Of a stretch of 64,000 nucleotides of DNA, positions 60,647 to 64,000 are shown one piece after another. The notes beneath the pieces were generated by a model. It ran no database searches, was not told the DNA's origin, and saw nothing but the letters and a program-made list of their open reading frames with translations. This stretch comes from an uncultured Bacteroidota bacterium (GTDB lineage Bacteria; Bacteroidota; Bacteroidia; Chitinophagales; Chitinophagaceae). Both the position numbers and the translations under genes were made by a program. How positions within the stretch are numbered: position 1 is the stretch's first letter; each line of letters starts with the position of its first letter. The stretch lies in NCBI GenBank assembly GCA_903904855.1, contig CAIVEH010000248.1, positions 1 through 64,000 of the forward strand, written 5' to 3'.

Positions 60647-62476
60647 TTATAATTTGGTGAACTTTTTAAAGCCGGTATTTCCCTTTGTATCCATTATCTT
60701 AATCAGGTATTCGCCCGGATTAAGCGCAGATACATCAAGCCCATCGCTGACCATAGGTTTGGGAAGCATTAATTTCTTCCGGCCCACAATGTCGTAAATG
60801 GTAATGTAATAAATGCCTGCTGTATTATCTTCCAGGTCTATATGCAGACGGTTTGTAGCAGGGTTAGGATAAATACTTATCGCTGTTTCAGCTAAAGCGC
60901 CTGTAGTATTTACATGGGTAATACCAAAGCTGTCTACTACCAGAAACTGCGCCATCATTGCATTATCTTCATGTGCAAGCATATGGCAGTGATACATAAA
61001 TGGCCATATCGGATCAGCATAATCTTCAAAACTGGTAATGAATTTTACTCTATGTGGATAATTAACCATAATTACATCTTTCCAGCCTTTCTGATAATCA
61101 GGTACCGGAACTTGATAATAATTGTGAAGAGAATCCATCGAGTCTATCTTTTCAATATGAAATTGAATATCGTGTATATGGAAAACATGGCTACTGATAA
61201 ACTTACGGAATGTATTTGAATCTGTATTTGAAATCGTCCATTCTTCTGTCGACCCTAATGGAACGGTCTCATCAATGGTACCCATTTGAAACGGATTGTT
61301 GTTCAATGTGAACATTGGGGTTGTTCCTGAAGGATTATAGGTGAACTTAATGGTTTTAGGGCTTGTTGCATTTGCCGGATTAGGGAAATTATTTGCTTTA
61401 AGAGTAGTGGGTATGTTCATTATCGGAGTTGAATTGGTGGGGCCAACAACAATTTTTAATACAGGAAAATTCGTACCACCCAGCGCATCAGTAGGATTTG
61501 AACGTCCGGGAGCGCCATTAATTGAGTTAAGATTAGAATTAAGCGCATACAGCCAAAGCTCAGTACCAGGCGCATCGTGAGATAGGTCGAGCAAGATTTC
61601 ATATCGCTCACCAGGTGCCATTATAAAGGGTTGACCAGGATTTATTTTTACAGTAGAATCCATTAAACCACCATCGCTTGCGATAACATAAAACGGACGA
61701 TTGCCGCTACCGGAAGTCTGACCACCGGCAGAATCAGTAGTTACCCCCAGATAATACGGCCTGAATGTAGATGCATCAAGTATTCTTAACCGTACCACCT
61801 GCTTTGGCAAAGTTATCCTGGCATTGATTACGCCATTGGTTATCATATAATCGGAGTTTTCGCCGGTAACCAATTGCAGGGGTGCGGAGGTTATCCCTCC
61901 TGAAGTATCAATTTGCCGGTCGGCCAGTATCACAGGTATATCATCAACACCATAATGACGGGGAAGCGCCAATGTAGCTTCCTGCGAATCTTTTACAATA
62001 ATCATGCCTGCCTGTCCCATGGTTACCAATGTATCGGTCTGGTCCATAAGGTGAGCATGGTACCAATAGGTGGCTGCATTATTCATAACAGTCCAATAGG
62101 GTTTCCAGGTTGCTCCAATGCCTATTATCTGATGTGGACCGCCATCCATTACTGCTGGCAAATGAATACCATGCCAGTGAACAGTGGTTGCTTCATTGGC
62201 CTGATTAATTACATTCATTTGAATATTATTCCCTTCGTGCATTATTAGGGTAGGGCCTAAAAGTGCATACTGGTTATAGCCATGCGTGATAGTTTGATTA
62301 CCGGTAGGCAGAATTTGAGTAAACCCTTCATGTATATTCAGACTATAGTTGGTATAGCCTGTTGAGGGGTCAATTGTTGTAACTACAGTGTCTGGAATTG
62401 GTAATTGGTTATACTGCGCTTTTAAGCCGCTTACCAGGAAAATGTGGATGAATGCGAGTGTAATTAATTTTTTCAT
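60647..62476 (-). CDS. T9SS-secreted multicopper oxidase
   Basis: A 609-residue cupredoxin-fold oxidase with signal peptide MKKLITLAFIHIFLVSGLKA-Q. Copper ligands sit in TTVHWHGIHLP, TYWYHAHLMDQ, SHVFHIHDIQFHIEK and MYHCHMLAHEDNAMM, the four standard multicopper sites, so it oxidises substrates with reduction of oxygen to water. The C-terminal ~80 residues (SIYPNPATNRLHIDL..LNPGEYLIKIM) are the T9SS sorting domain, placing it at the cell surface or outside. The substrate (phenolics, metals or others) is not predictable. It faces the DMT gene across a short gap. Confidence 0.92.
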   Translation of the reverse strand: MKKLITLAFIHIFLVSGLKAQYNQLPIPDTVVTTIDPSTGYTNYSLNIHEGFTQILPTGNQTITHGYNQYALLGPTLIMHEGNNIQMNVINQANEATTVHWHGIHLPAVMDGGPHQIIGIGATWKPYWTVMNNAATYWYHAHLMDQTDTLVTMGQAGMIIVKDSQEATLALPRHYGVDDIPVILADRQIDTSGGITSAPLQLVTGENSDYMITNGVINARITLPKQVVRLRILDASTFRPYYLGVTTDSAGGQTSGSGNRPFYVIASDGGLMDSTVKINPGQPFIMAPGERYEILLDLSHDAPGTELWLYALNSNLNSINGAPGRSNPTDALGGTNFPVLKIVVGPTNSTPIMNIPTTLKANNFPNPANATSPKTIKFTYNPSGTTPMFTLNNNPFQMGTIDETVPLGSTEEWTISNTDSNTFRKFISSHVFHIHDIQFHIEKIDSMDSLHNYYQVPVPDYQKGWKDVIMVNYPHRVKFITSFEDYADPIWPFMYHCHMLAHEDNAMMAQFLVVDSFGITHVNTTGALAETAISIYPNPATNRLHIDLEDNTAGIYYITIYDIVGRKKLMLPKPMVSDGLDVSALNPGEYLIKIMDTKGNTGFKKFTKL

Positions 62477-62895
62477 TGTTTGTGTTTGAGCATTGTTGTT
62501 TAAGTATAAAAGACCTTTTTATCATCAATAAATATTAGTACCAAAAAAAAGCGCAAGGCGCCTTTGCAAATTGCTACATTCTGAAATAAGTAAAATTCAT
62601 TAACTTTTTATAGTTGGTGATTCGCAAATATAAAAAAACCAAACGAAATTAATAATTTCTTCGGGAAATACTGATTATTATCCGGTTTCGGTGGAGTTGA
62701 TTGCTAAGAAACCAAGCCTTTGGGTATGTGGAGACTTGAGCAATAGGAGGTAGTCGGGATATACCCAATTTCATTTTTTAAAAAAAATTATTTTAGGCAC
62801 TTAATGCAGATATTCACTTCAATGTTACCCTTGAGATAGGCTTTTGCAATAAAGCTAAGCTTCCTGTGTTTTTATCAATTAGCTATAGCACTAGC
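62477..62895. other. Intergenic region without recognisable genes
   Basis: AT-rich sequence upstream of the oxidase gene. No open frame with family features and no clear RNA gene were seen. The MITE-like palindrome begins at its right end. Confidence 0.4.
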
Positions 62896-63059
62896 TAAGT
62901 GATGTTGATTAAATAAAGTACACCATATTGCGAAGTTATTTTTCTTTTTTACGAGGCGTAAAATCTGCGAATAGTGTACTATTTAAATTACTTTTACAAC
63001 GAAGTAAAAAGGAAAAAGAACAAGTAAGATGGTGTACTTTATTTAATCAACATCACTAA
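62896..63059. mobile_element. MITE-like palindrome with TAA target-site duplication
   Basis: Perfect 28-bp inverted ends (62899-62926 and 63029-63056) starting GTGATGTTGATTAAATAAAG, flanked on both sides by TAA (62896-62898 and 63057-63059). The interior is an imperfect palindrome with a tip AATAGT-GT-ACTATT near 62976-62989. Length 158 bp between the TAA repeats and no coding capacity: the pattern of a non-autonomous element moved by a transposase that makes 3-bp duplications. Confidence 0.75.
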
Positions 63060-63076
63060 GGCAAGTACGCAATACT

Positions 63077-63156
63077 CCCCGCTAGTTTAGCGGTAGAGCT
63101 GATTTTTGGTTTTTAGCATAAGGCTCCAGCTTCTATACCATGGTGTATCGGGGCCC
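63077..63156 (+). other. tRNA-like relic
   Basis: CCCCGCTAGTTTAGCGGTAG resembles an acceptor strand plus D-arm (TAGxTxAGCGGTAGAGC), and CGGGGCCCA at the end could pair with CCCCG and carry a CCA tail. The spacing is tRNA-like, but there is no TTCRA T-loop and no good anticodon arm, so it is not a functional tRNA as read. Confidence 0.3.
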
Positions 63157-63510
63157 AACGTTGAGTATAGTCTCTGGCTATACTAATGTGGTAGCCAGTA
63201 TTATTTTTATCATTGACAGGCTACACCTAACTGGGACATACTTTCACATCTGGCTATTGCTCTTGTATTATTACCCAACTTCTTCGAACATTTTATACAA
63301 TACACGTTAAACCAAATAGTGAGGCTACTTTCAAGAGTAACAAAAAAATTCTTAGTGTATAATATATACACTACAGTAAATCTCCTTTACTACAAATAAA
63401 ATAATTATAAATATACATAGTGCTTATATTCAATGAGTTCAAAAACCATAGATTATTGTGCATAAAAACTAGGGAAAAGTTAGGTTATTAACAAACGCAT
63501 TTATATAAAA
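63154..63510. other. Intergenic region without recognisable genes
   Basis: AT-rich stretch between the tRNA-like relic and the promoter of the last gene. No open frame with family features seen. Confidence 0.4.
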
Positions 63511-63514
63511 TAGG

Positions 63515-63522
63515 TATCTTCG
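63515..63522 (+). promoter_or_regulatory. -7-like promoter box (TATCTTCG)
   Basis: One mismatch to TAnnTTTG, 66 bp before the ATG of the last gene. Confidence 0.4.
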
Positions 63523-63588
63523 CTTATCAAATATTATTGCAATAAATTGAGTTTATCTCTTTGTAACCAAACAAAAAGACCAGTTTTT

Positions 63589-64000
63589 ATGAAAATACCC
63601 TTTACCAAACCATTCTTACTGCTTGCTGCACTCCTGCTCTCTTTTTCCATAATTACCCATGCGCAGAACTGGAATTTGGCGCTTTCTTCAAGCGACACAT
63701 TCTCCTATGCCAGGGAGAATTGCAGCAAATGTGAGGCTACCGACGCGGCTGGTAATGTTTTTATACTAGCTAACGGCGCTGGTGTCAATGTTACATTTGG
63801 CTCAAAATCCATTCAAAACCCTGCCTCAGCCAATACCATGGTAGTAAAGTTTGATTCGTCCGGAAATTATATCTGGTCATGCAGTATTTATTGCAAAAGC
63901 AATTTTCTTGAAAACAAGGTTACAGGGATGTCTATTGCTACAGATGCTTCTGGTAATGTATTGGTTACCGGTTATTGTAATTCCGATACACTCATTTTTG
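63589..64000 (+). CDS. Beta-propeller-repeat (SBBP-type) secreted protein, truncated by window end
   Basis: The 5' part (137 codons) of a gene that runs out of the window. Signal peptide MKIPFTKPFLLLAALLLSFSIITHA-Q. The mature part shows the SBBP-repeat pattern: CEATDAAGNVFILANG, MVVKFDSSGNYIWSCSI and SIATDASGNVLVTGYC, i.e. units with TDxxGNVxxxG and VKFDSxGNxxW. Such proteins in Bacteroidota are usually long, surface-exposed and end in a T9SS sorting domain, which would lie outside the window. Start at ATG 63589. Confidence 0.75.
   Translation, partial: MKIPFTKPFLLLAALLLSFSIITHAQNWNLALSSSDTFSYARENCSKCEATDAAGNVFILANGAGVNVTFGSKSIQNPASANTMVVKFDSSGNYIWSCSIYCKSNFLENKVTGMSIATDASGNVLVTGYCNSDTLIF

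Overview
The window comes from a member of the Bacteroidota, most likely a Chitinophagales-type bacterium. Evidence: at least twelve secreted proteins end in a type IX secretion (T9SS, type A) sorting domain with the FPNPA / NxxGQ / GxY pattern; start-proximal promoters fit the Bacteroidota -7 box TAnnTTTG (often TACCTTTG) and ribosome binding sites are weak; the gene families (DUF4369-TlpA, DUF983, bPH, DUF2089, Uup-like ABC-F, RodA) are typical of that phylum. No rRNA, convincing tRNA, CRISPR array or complete insertion sequence was seen.

Layout. 1-4 kb: rodA behind a duplicated copy of its own start, a T9SS-sorted protein and a lipoprotein esterase. 4-7.5 kb: two class 3 lipase-like proteins without signal peptides. 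Each follows a copy of a conserved ~85-nt leader, and a third copy lies upstream; the stems covary, which suggests a structured cis-acting RNA. 7.8-13.7 kb: a large T9SS protein, a hicBA toxin-antitoxin pair, and a minus-strand operon of a DUF2089 regulator, a membrane protein, an alpha/beta hydrolase and two bacterial-PH membrane proteins. 13.9-19 kb: a polyhydroxyalkanoate (PHA) locus with class III synthase phaC, an alpha/beta hydrolase, an unusual PhaE-like partner and the monomer-supplying hydratase phaJ. 19-32.6 kb: an M36-type metallopeptidase, a RelE-type pair whose toxin lacks a normal start codon, a Tat-leader aminotransferase with a copy of its first 50 bp 981 bp upstream, a geranylgeranyl-reductase-type flavoprotein, DUF983, DUF1801, a secreted protein usually mislabelled asparagine synthetase B, and a DUF58 protein. 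32.8-41.4 kb: a collagen-motif lipoprotein, three tandem T9SS paralogues, a GT39-like membrane protein and a Ycf48/BNR lipoprotein. 41.7-49 kb: a LolA-like protein, an Uup-type ABC-F ATPase, an eroded hicBA pair, and four tandem T9SS paralogues with conserved ends and divergent middles. 49-62.5 kb: paaZ, prfB, an ABC exporter, mnmH-selD (selenouridine in tRNA), small stress-type proteins, a TlpA-like thioredoxin, a DMT transporter and a T9SS multicopper oxidase. 62.5-64 kb: a gene-poor stretch with a MITE-like palindrome and a tRNA-like relic, then a truncated beta-propeller repeat protein.

The clearest functional unit is the PHA locus. PhaJ hydrates enoyl-CoA to (R)-3-hydroxyacyl-CoA, and PhaC with PhaE polymerises it at the granule surface. 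The hydrolase between them may act on the polymer, its oligomers or acyl-CoA. The most novel-looking signal is the triplicated leader RNA in front of the lipase genes. Short dispersed repeats (CCCCTTTAGGGG, GCCCTGAAAGGGC plus CGATGGGC..GCCCATCG) recur between genes.
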